DNA from: Erythroxylum novogranatense
Taxonomy: Eukaryota; Streptophyta; Magnoliopsida; Malpighiales; Erythroxylaceae
Assembly (NCBI GenBank): GCA_029891385.1
Contig: CM057235.1
Span: 10,659,001-10,723,000, forward strand
Direction of reading: 5' to 3'
DNA: 64,000 nucleotides
Shown: positions 23,965-35,800 of the stretch, in pieces
Numbering within the stretch: position 1 is the first letter of the stretch
How the letters are laid out: each line of letters starts with the position of its first letter
Position numbers and translations under genes: made by a program
Notes under the pieces: model-generated
Database searches by the model: none
What the model was told of the DNA's origin: nothing
Seen by the model: only the letters and a program-made list of their open reading frames with translations

Positions 23965-26627
23965 TGTAATACCCGGTATCTAGTTTAACCGGTACACCGA
24001 AATAAAATTGGTATTTTAGACTGATGTCCTTAAAAACAGGATAGTGAATAATATCTTTTGGTTACATCAAATTAATGATGTATGATATTTTTCGGTGGTC
24101 ACAGGAAATTGTTCAGGCAGTGTTTAAAAACAGATCAAGAATGGCATTTTTGTAATTAAGTGGACTTGAGAGGCATATAGAAGGACCTAAGTGGGAGAAT
24201 AAGACAAAACTTGTCTTCTTCCTCCTCCCTCTTTCACGACAGCCACCATGGAAGCTCTCTCCAAGCTTTTTCAAGCTTTGTAACAAGAAGAAGAAGGTGA
24301 TTCAAGCCATTTGAGTGACATAAAGAGGTAAGCCTCCACTTCTATGCTTAGATCCATGGGTTTAAAGCTTGATTTTCTCTTCTTTGTGAAACCCATTTGA
24401 GGGAATGCATGAGTTGAATGATTTGGATGATGGATTGATGTTCTTTGATGTCCAATGACACTTATTCTTGAAGAAATTTCGTGTGTATAGTGATTTGGGG
24501 GGTTAAACCAAAACCTAGGGTTTTGAAGGTTGAGCTGTCATGGAGACAGATTCGTGACTCTCCTTGTCTATTTTTGTTGAGCTTATTAACGTGTCAATCT
24601 GGAGAAACTTAAAACATAGAAGTTGTAGATCGAGATGTCTACTATCTCCATGAATTTTTCCAGGATTTTAGGGTGAGCCTAATAAGAGTAATAGGTCCCG
24701 AATTGGTACTGGTTCAGAATACCAGCGAGATTAAAACGAGAACTGTAAGTTAATTGTTTGAAGACCTTAGGGTTAGAATTGGATGACGAGTTCTTCTTAT
24801 GAAATGTTTCAAAATGTGTCCTCTAATTTCTGTAGAAAGGGATTATTAATTGGATGAGTATTTTGTTAGATATGGCCAATTAAGGGAAGCATGTTACTAA
24901 CCTTAGAGTGACAGAAGAGAGCAGAAACAGGTCAGGCTTGTAAAAATCACAATAAATCCAATTTGCGTCATTTTTGAGTCGTCCTTGGATATGTGATAGC
25001 CATATGAGTCTATTAAAAATGAAACTTAGAATCACCTTAATTGGATGATAAATGAATGAGTTATAAGGTTGTGAGTCGAGAAAGGTCCAACTAATGACTG
25101 CATGTTAAAGCTGATTGTAAATGGGAGATTTGGATCTCCTTAATGATCGAATTAGAGCATGGTCATAAAAGAAGAAATGTGAATTTATGTGTTAACTAGA
25201 GGACTGGAAAGTTTGAAAAACATTGGACCTAGGTATAAGGAGTTATGCCATCGCGAATGGGACTTATGCAGTTTTGTAATGTTATGTGTTAAGCAATGAG
25301 GTTTGTATGAGAATGACTAATGAGGGTATATGTATTTTCATGCATGTTATCCAGTAGCTTGTGAAATCAGAAAAGGAATAGAACTAGACATCGTGCCTAG
25401 TACATCTCAAGTTCAAGAAAGGTAGAAAGAAATCAGAAATTCTGAGATAGTTGAGGTTAGTATAAGCATACTACTATACTTGTGTAGTAATCCTTTCTTT
25501 AATATTGCGGCTTGTTAAATTGTTCTTGAATCCATATGACTTATTTGACATATAACTCCATTTAGTTGAGTCTAGCATGTTGTATGCCAGATTGACCAGA
25601 TGATTTCATATTCTTTGCATCTTCTGGTTCCCTTATTGTGTTGAACCTATTGATTGCGATTCTTCGATGAAGCATGTTTTCCATGTTAACCAAGATTGAT
25701 GAGTTCTCAGAATACCCAGCTGATAGGGTTTATTATCAGACTATGTGCACATAGATGACCCGCCGATGATGGGTTAGATCCGGGTCCTACCTGGAGAGGG
25801 CAGGCCTCCAGGGGCAAGGTTAGGCCGACCTTGTCTAGAATCAGAAAAAAGGAGATACGTCGTACTAGCTTGCCTCTGTCTCTTCCTAAGAATTTCATAA
25901 AGAATCAGAACTCAGAATCTAGAAAAAAAAAACCAGAAAAGAAAAGAACTTAGAAAGAAAAGAACCCAGAACCCAGAACCCAGAAGAGAATTCAGAAACC
26001 AGATTCTTGTTTTCTTTGAACAATTCACTTTGAGCTTTATTATTGATACTCATGTTATTGCCGCATTTGAGATTACTACCTGTGTATCTTTTGATGTTGT
26101 ATATTGTTGCTTTGAATGCCACAGGCCATTCTTGTGAAGCTAGCCTTGTATTACCTAGCCTCACAAGCATGGTAGTATGTTTATATCTCACTGAGTCGCG
26201 TTATAGACTCACACCTCACTATCGCCATTTCAGGAGATTAGCAGATCGGACAAGAAAGAAATCCAAGCCTTTTGAGACTCGCTTGGATAATCAATCAAGT
26301 AATGTTTTTGGCATGATGTAAAATTTGCAGATACTTCTAGACGCTCCATGGTTTGTCATAATTATATGTACATATAACCTGTATGGATTTGTTATGGTAT
26401 TGAGAATGATGTTGGTTGATGATAAGTAGATGTTGTATGTGAGAATTGTAGATTTGAATCCTTGCTTCTTACAACCTATTAAGCAGGTAAAGGATTATCA
26501 GATAAACGAATGGGTCATGTCGGATTTTTAGTAGAAGGCAGAACAGTTGGGCTTACTACGGGTTTTGGTGGCATTAAGCCTACCCATTCCCTAGTGCCAA
26601 CACGGCCTAAAAAGGCGGGTCGTGTCA
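23965..26627 (+). repeat. Tekay 3' LTR
   Basis: 2663 bp, starts TGTAATACCCGG and ends GGGTCGTGTCA. Differences from the 5' LTR are concentrated in the first 220 bases (about 11 substitutions there by eye) and are sparse afterwards. The sequence after it (AATTA) nearly repeats the GATTA before the 5' LTR. Confidence 0.95.
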
Positions 26628-28110
26628 AATTACTAATAACTTTATGTGATATATATGTATGGAATGAAATGTTGATTTAAATATTTTGAAAAGTTCAAAT
26701 TGTTTAAATCTAAGTATAAATTAAGTATTGAGAATATTGAAGTGCTTTGATGAGATCATTATGATAATTTTTAAATTTTTAAATGAGATTCACAGGTGAA
26801 TACCTTCACAATAAGATTCCATAAGAGTATGGATTTATGTATGGAGAAAATACAATATGAGATATTATATGAAACAATAGTATTTCTTCGATAGATATGC
26901 CTAGTATAATGACTTACCTTTAATAATTCCAATTGAATCAATTAGAAAGATTTCATATTATATATGAAATGTTAAGTCTTTGAAAGAGTCAAAGTTAACG
27001 TTTAAGGATGTGATGCTTAATTGAAGCATGTATTATCTACTAAAGTTAGAACTAACTTGGATAATAAAAGGTTATGAGATATCCAAAGGGTTGGATATAA
27101 TCTTGGACACTTATTAAAAAAAATTGTCTCAATGTACACTTATAAAGAATGATTCTCAAGATAAGTAGTGGAGTAAGATGAAATTTGAAAATTTCAATTC
27201 TCAAGACAATACGTCCAATTAAAACTAGTGTCTTTATTGATATATTTGATGTATAGTTGAAACATTATTAGACACTGAAATATTCATTTTTTTGATAAAT
27301 TCAAAGAGTTAGATTTGGAGATGATTATAAATTTATCACGTTTATAGGAAAGTTAATGGGAGTATAGTTTTGTCTTCAATGGGAATATATGAAGACGTAT
27401 TACTTATAGAGAACAATAATTATATTCTTCAATTGTTAAAAAAACATAATTGTGTAAGAACAACTCTTGTTGGATATGAAAAGGTAACAACTTACTTCTG
27501 GGCATTAGATCTATAGAGTTAGATTGGAAGTTGTTCACCTATTTTAAGTCTAAGTACTTAGATAATTGTCCAAAGATGTTTAGTATTTGAGATATCGATA
27601 CTTGTGAAGAATTAAAGATATTCATTATTATAAATATGAGTTGGTATTTGAGTTCAAGATGATAAGGATATTACTTTAGAAATAAATCCTAATTAAGATC
27701 TATTTTACTTAAAAATAATATCATTCAAGATTGGAAAGGTTCCAATGTAGCAATGGTTTCTAATTGAGCCATAATACATTTTTCATTTAGTGGAAATGAT
27801 TAATTTGATCAATAGATCTTTAGTAAACTTGATATAGTTTCTTGTATTGTTCAAAATAATAATGTATTGTAGAACATAAAAACCTTTGGATATGTAAAAG
27901 GAGCAAAAGGTCTCATCAAAGATCCAATGATTTATTTATGCAATTTTTTCTTAATTATGATGATAATTAAGATAAATGTTGTAAGATTTAAGCAAGTGGT
28001 CTCACTATAGAGAATTCTCTCATTAAGCCATTATCCTAGTATTATCATGATCGTCATATAGTGATATGATATAAGATACTTAATTGATTGGCTTAGTGCT
28101 AGTAGGAGAT
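26628..28110 (+). pseudogene. Highly decayed copia pol 3' region
   Basis: No long frame is left. Short traces suggest copia pol read on the plus strand: YEDVLLIENN near 27388-27417, where relatives have the DD-ILLIGN catalytic box, and VKGAKGLIKDPM near 27893-27930, where relatives have the end of RNase H. The stretch ends with GTGCTAGTAGGAGAT, a copia-type polypurine tract, directly before a TGTTAA LTR start. The call rests mostly on that junction. Confidence 0.4.
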
Positions 28111-29276
28111 TGTTAATTTATTCCCTACAACCAACCAATTAGTTACTGTTTAGTGACAAAATAACTTAAAGACATTATTTATTTTATACATGTTTAGGTG
28201 TATATGATAAAGTCCATGGGTGTTTGTTAAAGAACAAGTTTACAGAACATAGCCAGTATGAAAATTCCATTTGGAACATTACTTTTTTGTCTGTGGAAGT
28301 TCTCATTTTATAATCATTAACGCCATGCTCTGTGTCTAATTAGAGTAGACATTAATTCCATATTCTATTTATAATCGTAATATAGTTGACATTAATTCCA
28401 TGCTCTATGTCTATTCAGAATATTGCATGATGAAAGAATTGAATTATACAAAAAAACATGCACGAAAAGGTTAGTCAAACCTACTTTGACATTCTTAAAT
28501 TTTTGGGTTAGTCATAATGTGTTGTTAGACGCCAATCTTAATCTATGATTATAAATTGTTTAATTAGATAATTAAAACTAAACTAAAAGGGTATTAATTT
28601 ACCTAATTCTAATTATAAATTATAATTATAATTTATATTCATTGTCAACATATTTGGAAACCTAATGAGTCTCACATAAAGAACGAGTTGAAGAGAGCAA
28701 AGATATTTTAATCAAATTGACTTGATTGTAATATTTGATAAACTTTATAAATAAATATGAGACATTTAGTAAATAATGATCAATATAAGATATTAGATCT
28801 TATTTGAGAATAATGTATATTTAATTATAATTATTTGTAATTTTAATGAAAGTTTAATTGAAATTAAATTTTAATTTTAATTAAATCACTAAATGCCTAA
28901 AACTTATTATAAATAAGTTGAAGCTCTAATAAAGCAAACATTTCTTACTTAACATTCTCTGTAAGAATAACATAATTCTTTTAACTAATTTTGTAGATAC
29001 CGTTATAGGTTGAATAGTTATATGACTAAAGTGGTTGAGATAAATCGATTTCAGAAACGGTTTGAATGATACAATAAGAATATGATTAAGTTTCGGAATA
29101 AAATACGAATTAAGATTCATACTTTATTATAATTTATGTGTTAATTATTTTATAGAATTAAAGTGTTCTTAGATTTTGAAAAATTAAAATACCAAAAAGT
29201 TACGTAATTATTATGTTGTTGCCGGGATCTAATCCTGTCCTAATTTCCCAATACAACATTGATGCAAAGAAATTCA
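28111..29276 (+). repeat. copia LTR-like block
   Basis: It starts TGTTAATTTATTCCC just after a purine tract and ends TTCA just before a TGGTATCA site, so both edges look like LTR edges. It is AT-rich with no coding trace. I found no second copy in the window. The frame at 28926-29120 on the minus strand is not supported as a gene. Confidence 0.45.
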
Positions 29277-29277
29277 G

Positions 29278-29289
29278 TGGTATCACGGC
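29278..29289 (+). other. PBS-like site after the copia LTR
   Basis: TGGTATCACGGC differs from the usual TGGTATCAGAGC at two positions (9 and 10) and lies one base after the LTR-like block. It could be chance. Confidence 0.35.
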
Positions 29290-29422
29290 ATAACATGAGC
29301 GGGGTCACTTATGTAGTGCAATCACAGATACCAACTTAAGAAACCAAAAATGGGTTTAATCTAAGTTAATAAGAGTTGTGATGTGGGGTGTTATTGGGCT
29401 AGTTTACAACACATGTTATGCC
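29287..29422. repeat. Short inverted repeat pair, 136 bp apart ends
   Basis: GGCATAACATG at 29287-29297 is the exact reverse complement of CATGTTATGCC at 29412-29422. No target duplication is visible beside it. It may be a tiny inverted-repeat element or chance. The following stretch 29423-29839 shows nothing I recognise. Confidence 0.35.
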
Positions 29423-29839
29423 AAAATATTATATACAGCTTTCAATCTAATGAATTATTTGTCTCTAAGTCCCTCTTTCGATGAACCTGTGACAAACAAA
29501 TTTGTCTCCCCCACACAATTCTCTAGGCTGAACGAAGTCATTAGCCTCTTAATCAGTCTAGAGACACCTTATTATCATTCGTTTATCGACGCTGTTTGTT
29601 GACCTTGAAGTTTTTGAACATCTGTATGCCCCTTAATTTATTCTTATGAATTGACGAACACAGTCCATGTCGATCCTTTGTTTTTGGTCTTTGCTCACTT
29701 TCCTTGCGAGTTTCCACTGTTGATAATATCTTTCCATCATAGAATCTTAATGAAACTTCATTTTAGCTTTAAATTGATCAAATTCTCCAAGCGAGATCTC
29801 TAAATCATTTTATGGATCGACAATTATTTGCGTACTTGT

Positions 29840-29917
29840 TGTTAAGCGACCATTACACCACAATAACTTAAGTTGTTGTGTGAAGCCAACTCAATTAGTT
29901 TTATAAATTCTCTAACA
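29840..29917 (-). repeat. TRIM LTR, 3' copy in element orientation
   Basis: 78 bp, TGTTA...TAACA termini, 69 of 78 bases shared with the other copy. The next bases (caccccctcaag) are the complement of the purine tract. Confidence 0.88.
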
Positions 29918-30051
29918 CACCCCCTCAAGTGAAAGCCTTTTAGACTTGAAATTTGCACAAGCCTACTTTACTTTGTACTTAATTTTAATTAGAATAGGTG
30001 GGTGGTAGGATTCAAACTCATGACCATTTGATCATAGAGGTTCTGATACTA

Positions 30052-30129
30052 TGTTAAGCGACCATTACATCACAATAGCTTAAATTGTTGTGTAAGGTCA
30101 ACTCAATTGATTTTATATATTCTCTAACA
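30052..30129 (-). repeat. TRIM LTR, 5' copy in element orientation
   Basis: 78 bp with the same termini. The PBS lies just inside it at 30036-30051 on the minus strand. Confidence 0.88.
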
Positions 30130-30134
30130 CATGT

Positions 30135-31771
30135 ATCCATGAATGTTTTTCAATTGATGTTGATTTGCTTGAATGCGTTTTATTTCCTCTCTTTTTCTTT
30201 GTTAGAGTTTTCCTCAATGTTTTCTGAAAGACATGGCGTTGGGTAATAGGAAGAGAAAGGAAAAGGATCCGTGACTTATTTGAGACCCAGTCTATAATAC
30301 CCAATCACTATTATCTTAAATACGTTAATTGGACTCAAATTTATAAATGACATGGGACATAAAATAATCTAACAAGATCAACTGATAAGACGCAAATTCC
30401 TCACTGATCCCTTGTAGGTTGTAGCTATAGAGCCGGTTGATCGGTCGTTGAGTTTCTACAAATTAATGTTGTAGCTATAGACCCTTGGAGCTCTCGCGGT
30501 CAAGAAGCAAATGTTGTCGGTGTTTACCTACACGTGTAAGAAATTCAGACCGGATGGGTCCCAGCTTCTGCTCCTCAATCTACGGGAACCATCCCTTGTT
30601 TCCTGCAACCGACATCCCGGATTAATTTGAAACAAACTTTGCAATTTCAGCTGCCTAAAGTCTGCCTTTCAAACCCTACAAATATTATTTTTATAACTTA
30701 TTTTCGATGTTTTTATATTAAATATTATATTTAACTTAAATGTTTAATATGTAGTATCTTACTTATTTTTTTTAATGTTTGTTTGATTTATTTATGTATT
30801 TATTTTATTTTTATTTTTACTCAATATTTATAGTTTTATTTATTTTATTACTTATTTTATTTATTTTATTAATATTTATTTATTTATTACAAGCATACTC
30901 TTATCTACCCAAGTCCATTTTCTCCACCAATGCCTAGCTTGTCCCTTTAATTAAAATATATATTAATTTATAAATAAATTCTCATTTAATTATTTGCTTT
31001 AATAAAATATAATAACTATTTGTTAATAAATATTATATAAGATATTAAAATAAAATTATTTTAATTATTTTAAAATTAACAATATTTAATTATTATAAAG
31101 AATAAATAACTAAATTAGCATTAACAATTAACCTAACTCTTATTTAACTTTAAAACAGAACGAAAATTTGAAATAAAAATACAAATCACATGTCTAAAAG
31201 TCTCATACTCCCACGATGCCTTGCCTTCGTTCAACCAAAAAGAAATGTTTTGTAAGAATATTTACTGCCACAAAATCCTTTACGTTAAATATCTTATTAG
31301 CCAACTGGTCAGTTGGCCTACAACACACAAAGGAGAGCGACAGTTGTGTCCTGAAAATCATGCAGAGAATGAATACTTACCAAATGCATGATTGACGGTT
31401 GGTGCACCCGCCTACATTTACTTGCGAAACAAACAGCCGGATCTAATGCAAATCGCTAAACTTGCAAAACAACCAGGCAGATCTGGTAGATGGAAATCCG
31501 TCGCCTTAGCTTGCCTTTTATAACCACTTTCTTCTTTCGAGGGTCGACCTTCAACATAAGCTCCATATACCCTGCGCAATCCATTCTAACTAGAATGTTC
31601 GCATTATGTGTCGTTTTTGATGTGTTTTACTAATGCTCGTTTAACGAACATTTTATACAGTCCTAAAGATCTAAACAAACCAGTTATTACGAACAAATAC
31701 TACATTCTCTTATGAGTAGTTTTGAATCAACGTAGCACCCGCAGTCCGGTCTGTAAAACTTTCGCTATAAT
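30135..31771. other. AT-rich intergenic region, no gene seen
   Basis: 30420-30500 contains GTTGTAGCTATAGA twice, about 49 bases apart. 30680-31140 is extremely AT-rich with runs of TTTAT and TTATT, which look like simple-sequence drift. 31200-31640 has higher complexity but no frame or motif I can assign. Confidence 0.6.
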
Positions 31772-32965
31772 GTTTTTTTTTTTTTTTAAGAAATTGAATT
31801 AGTCAAGAGACATTCAAGATACAACAAAGTTGTTTCATCTAATTGAGCACACTTCCCAGAAGAAGTTGCCAAGCTGAGAAACTATGCAGAATTACAAAAA
31901 ATTGATCATCTCTTTACACCAGTAAGGAAGATCACAGGTTCCATATACTATTGAAGTAGTTCATATCCTCAAATCTATCCTTGAAGATACTATTATGGTA
32001 TGGAGTCTAATTCTCTGCATCAACTTGTTGTGAAAGTTTTCTTGGTCCTGACTTGTATCTTGGAAGACTCTTCTATTCCTCTCATCCCAAACTGCAGCTA
32101 CACTGAATGTCAATGCATTACAAAAGCACCATCTAACATTAATGCCGCTTTGATGCTTAATGCTAGAACAACATTCAATTATTTCACTTCAGCTTTTTAG
32201 TACATTGGATAGTAGACATAGACATTTTGTAGGAGTTTTCTTTAGATCTTCCTTCTGAATTCACATTAAAAGAAGAGATGTTGCAAAAAAATTTTAGCTT
32301 GCTTACACAATATGCACCAGTTAGGACATTGTAAGATTTGGACAGCTTGTCAACAGTAGGAAGCTTGGTATTCATATATAGACATCCATGCAATTGTGGA
32401 AGCTCGAGGTTTGAGATGTTTATGCCACACCACTTTGGCCCTAGGAACAATTTTGATGTTGCCTCTTAAGAACTTCTTGCATGACTGATTTGTGAAGTCT
32501 CCAGAACTTGATAATCCCCATATGACCTTATCATCATCTGCATTGAAGTGCGTCTACATAATTTCTCTCTTAATATTACTTGGAATAGGAAAATCATTTA
32601 ACAAAAGCTTGTCAGTGAGAGCATTTGCAATTTAGCTATCGTTATGGATCACTAGTTTCAGCATTTGTACAGATATCTGATTCTAGAGAGGCCCTATATC
32701 GACACCTAATTATCAGCCAAAAATTGGTGCTCTTGCTATTACCAGTGAGATTGATAATCTGTGATCTAACTTTTTCTCTTGTTTTTAATATTGTTTTCAT
32801 TATCCAGGACATACCAGTGGCAGTGGGGGATTGTAGCTCCATATGTTGGTATTTTTAATATAATAATCATGAATTCATCTAGACCATAAAGACTATTTAT
32901 CCTTTTATAGCCTCCACAATCTTTTAATCATCAAGATGGTATTCATGGTTCTAATAAGAATGAGA
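31772..32965 (-). pseudogene. 5'-truncated LINE, ORF2 C-terminal part with poly(A) tail
   Basis: On the plus strand the element begins with a run of 16 T (31772-31787), i.e. its poly(A) tail on the minus strand. Minus-strand reading frames show LINE ORF2 C-terminal motifs in the right order. 32842-32642 reads MELQSPTATGMSWIMKTILK and continues to the FWLIIRC region. The zinc-binding part follows at about 32440-32230 (CPNWCILCKQAK, then LQHLFF). The end IWDERNRRVFQDTSQDQENF lies near 32085-32020. Several frameshifts and stops break it. Upstream similarity continues to about 32965 and then stops, so most of ORF2 and all of ORF1 are missing, the usual result of incomplete reverse transcription. 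Confidence 0.75.
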
Positions 32966-33400
32966 TTGAGTCCACCTTCAATTCGTGGAGCACTGTTTGG
33001 ACTGATAGGGATGTGATAAAAAGGGGAATAAACCTAGAATATATGTACTCGAGCAGAAAGAAAGAGGGTAGAGGGGGGAGTTAGTCAGTTAGTAATAGAT
33101 GAGCTGGCATAACAAAATGGTGAGAGAATGGTGAGAGGTTTGGTTTTGTGTGGGAAGGAACGATGAAGGTAGTAGGCAGAAGAAAGGAGTGACATTCTAG
33201 GTAGAGAGAATCCATATTCTCCCTGAGGAGCATTTCAAGCTTTGGTATAGGAAGTGGTCTGCGGACTAACTTTATAATAGCAGTGTTAAATATTGGTTAT
33301 ATTCAATAATATGCTCAGCTCTAGCATACTAAGCTAGAGCTTTTTATCATTGATCCAACCTGTCGGATTCATCAGGAGGAGCAGAATCTGATTGTCATTT

Positions 33401-34170
33401 ATGCCACCTAAGATGTCCGATAGAGTAGATGTATTGGAATCTCGTATGGCGAATTTGGAAGCTAGAATAGAAGACATTCAATCGTCCATGTGATTAGTGA
33501 TAGGAGAAATGCAATGGGCATTGTTACTGAAAATGAGTAAGATGATAGGTAAGAGATCAGAAGAAGGACAGGGGAGTGATATAGTAAGGAATGGGCAAAC
33601 GTCGTCTAGTGATAGGATTAATCAACATCCTCAACATTCCAGATAATCGGGGGAATCCTCTGTTTATATAGATGAGTACAGAATATTGGTACTTAAGGTA
33701 AAGCTATCTATGTTCGATGGGTTTGATCTTGTGGGATGCTCACCAGGGCAGAAGTGTATTTCGAGGTTCATAATACTTCAGATGAAGTAAGGATCAAACT
33801 GACCCTTTTAAGCTTAGAGGGCTCAATTATTCACTGGTTTAATCTTTTGAGGGAGACAGAGACAGACCTAAGTTGGGAGATGTTTAAGAAAGCATTAATA
33901 GACTGTTACGGAGGAAGGAGGTTCGAGAATCCTTACGAAAAGCTTTCTGATCTACGACAAACTGACGCCGTGGATGAATACATCGAAGCTTTTGAATTCA
34001 TCTCGTCTCAAGTGGGTCGACTTCTAGAGGAGCAGTTTATGGGATATTTTGTGAGTGGGTTGAGATCGGACATTAGGAGACGGGTGCGCACTTTCAATCC
34101 GGTGAATAGGTATCAACTGATGAAAGTAGCAAGGGTTGTGGAAGCAGAAGTTTGCGGTGAGGAGAGCTAG
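33401..34170 (+). pseudogene. Ty3/gypsy gag, broken
   Basis: An ATG at 33401 opens a coiled-coil-like N-terminus (MSDRVDVLESRMANLEARIE) that meets a TGA at 33491. The same frame continues with a further stop to about 33725. There, at the conserved GW-TRAE motif, one base is lost and the frame moves. The frame 33736-34170 then gives a clear gag domain (TRAEVYFEVHNT, IHWFNLLRETETDLSWEMFKK, QVGRLLEEQFMGYFVSGL, DIRRRVRTFNP). It is a gypsy-type gag different from that of the Tekay element. No LTR could be placed with confidence; 33040-33400 upstream is its likely leader. Confidence 0.8.
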
Positions 34171-34454
34171 GTGTCGCGACAACGTCCATGGAGTTTACGT
34201 CGAGAGGGCAACTTTAAGAACCATTTTTTGGTTAACTCGAATCGACTGAAATCAGGTCACTCCAACTCCATGGGTCGAAGGCATATGGATGGAGAATATG
34301 GAGTGGGTCAAACCTGAGAAACTCCTGGGTACTGACCCCATACCTAGGCACTGAATCAACCACCACCGACAGCACAGGTGAAGAGAGCAAAGGGGACAAG
34401 AGGCCAACGATTGAGAAGAATCAAGGGCTGCGTCATATCTCATATCAGGAACTT

Positions 34455-34709
34455 ATGGACCAAAAGGCTAAGGGGATTTGTTTTCAATGTGGAGAGAGGT
34501 TTCATTTGTTACACCAGTGCGCCGAGAGACAACTCCAACTACTAGTATTGGACGATAATGAGACGTTAAACGAAGAAAGAAAAATAATAGAAGTGGAGGT
34601 GGAGGAAGAAGAAGATGATGACGTGGCATTAGAATGTAGGATCATGGGGATCTTCAGAATGCACAATGCTTTGATGTCTAAAACCAAGACCATGAGGTTG
34701 GAAGGATAA
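34455..34709 (+). pseudogene. gypsy gag zinc knuckle segment
   Basis: The frame reads KAKGICFQCGERFHLLHQC, a complete CCHC knuckle, followed by LQLLVLDD and a strongly acidic run of glutamates (about 34590-34625). In related elements this is the end of gag before protease. It is separated from the gag domain above by stops and frame changes between 34171 and 34454. Confidence 0.75.
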
Positions 34710-34725
34710 ATATTCGGGTCCCATT

Positions 34726-35169
34726 GTGGTATTGTTGGATAGTAGAGCTAGCCATAATTTCATCTCCCCTGAATTGGCTACTGGCTTGGGATTAACTACA
34801 AAGCTTACTAGAACTTTGGGAATCAGGTTAGGTGATGGCCATAAGGTGATGACCAAAGGTAGATGTATAGGGATTCCTATTCGACTAGGGGAGTTGGACT
34901 TGAAGATAGAGGCGTATATGCTGGATTTGGGAGGAATGGGTATAATTTTGGGAGTTATTTGGTTGCAAATTTTGGGAAAAGTCATAGTAGATTGGAAGGA
35001 CATGACAATGCAATTCCAATATGCAGTTCAAACTGTAGAATTGTGTGGTAAGGTTGATAGTAAGACGACACAGAAAAAGGAGAAATTGTGTGACAAAGGT
35101 CCAGTACCTTTTCCAGGTGATGGAGTGTGGTATTCTAAGGTGGCTAGAAGTAATGGTTATGGTATTTAA
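34726..35169 (+). pseudogene. gypsy protease, active-site Gly replaced
   Basis: The frame reads VLLDSRASHNFISPELA, where family members have DSG-A-S-H; Gly is now Arg. The flap and C-terminal motif follow (YMLDLGGMGIILGVIWLQ, then DWKDMTMQF). The frame ends at 35169 and no RT or integrase follows, so the element is cut off soon after protease. Confidence 0.75.
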
Positions 35170-35800
35170 GTATGATGGTTGAAATTTTATAAAAATTGGA
35201 ATTTCCTAAGTACAAACGAACAAGCAAAATGTAAGGCAAATTTCGGACAAATGGCTTGGAATTCGGAGATGGTTCTTGAAGAAAAATTGTAGAATAGGAT
35301 GTGGGCTATAACTTTGGTGAAGGAATCATGACAATCTAATGTCTAGAAAAAAGTTATGAATTTTCTTGATAGATAGGTTCTGGATTAGGAAAGTGTTGAA
35401 ACTGCAGGCTCAATAATTAGACGATTTCAAAGTACATTCTAATAAAAGAGAGTTAATACTGTAACATATTAATCATACAAGTGCACATTTTTTTACCAAT
35501 AAGGATAATATAAGTCATATTCTCAACTTATATCGTGTGAGGATCCTTTGAGGTGATGTGAACCTCAAATTTAGGTATCTTTTTTACTCAAGTTCTAATT
35601 TCAAAAAATTAAATTAATGTTTGTGTTAGTTCAAGGCTTTTAAATTAATGATTTTGATGGTAATAATCAATTGTATTTTTTTAAGATTTCAAAATTGAAA
35701 TTTATTGGATTATTTATTAAAAATTTTCAAGAGATTGTATATTCAAATATAGGAAAAATGTTCCTATTTTTAGGTGAATCAGTCTAAATTCTTTTTGAGA
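35170..35800. other. No recognisable feature
   Basis: AT-rich sequence after the gypsy protease end. No continuing RT frame and no repeat partner were seen. Confidence 0.5.

Larger units (their letters stand above)
16069..26627 (+). mobile_element. Ty3/gypsy Tekay/Del chromovirus, full length, recent
   Basis: A 10.56 kb element with LTRs at 16069-18727 and 23965-26627, an initiator-Met PBS (18730), a PPT (23953) and coding order gag, protease, RT, RNase H, integrase, chromodomain. The C-terminal chromodomain and the very long LTRs fit the Tekay/Del lineage of plant chromoviruses. Flanks are GATTA before and AATTA after, a 5 bp target duplication with one mismatch. The LTRs appear about 97-98 percent identical by eye, so it is much younger than its neighbours. 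The coding frame is nevertheless broken by at least six stops, a small deletion in protease, a shifted patch in integrase and a 112-base insert, so it cannot act alone. Confidence 0.95.
29840..30129 (-). mobile_element. TRIM (miniature LTR retrotransposon), 290 bp
   Basis: Two 78 bp direct repeats (29840-29917 and 30052-30129), each TGTTAAGCG...TCTCTAACA, flank a 134 bp interior. On the minus strand the interior begins with TAGTATCAGAACC beside the 30052 repeat (one base off a Met-tRNA PBS core) and ends with TTGAGGGGGTG beside the 29917 repeat (purine tract). Flanks CTTGT and CATGT form a 5 bp target duplication with one mismatch. It has no coding capacity, as expected for a terminal-repeat retrotransposon in miniature mobilised by another element's enzymes. 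The LTRs differ at 9 of 78 positions. Confidence 0.88.

Noticed and set aside
30680..31140. Possible matrix-attachment region or replication origin
   Set aside because: Extreme AT content alone is not evidence; there is no defined motif.
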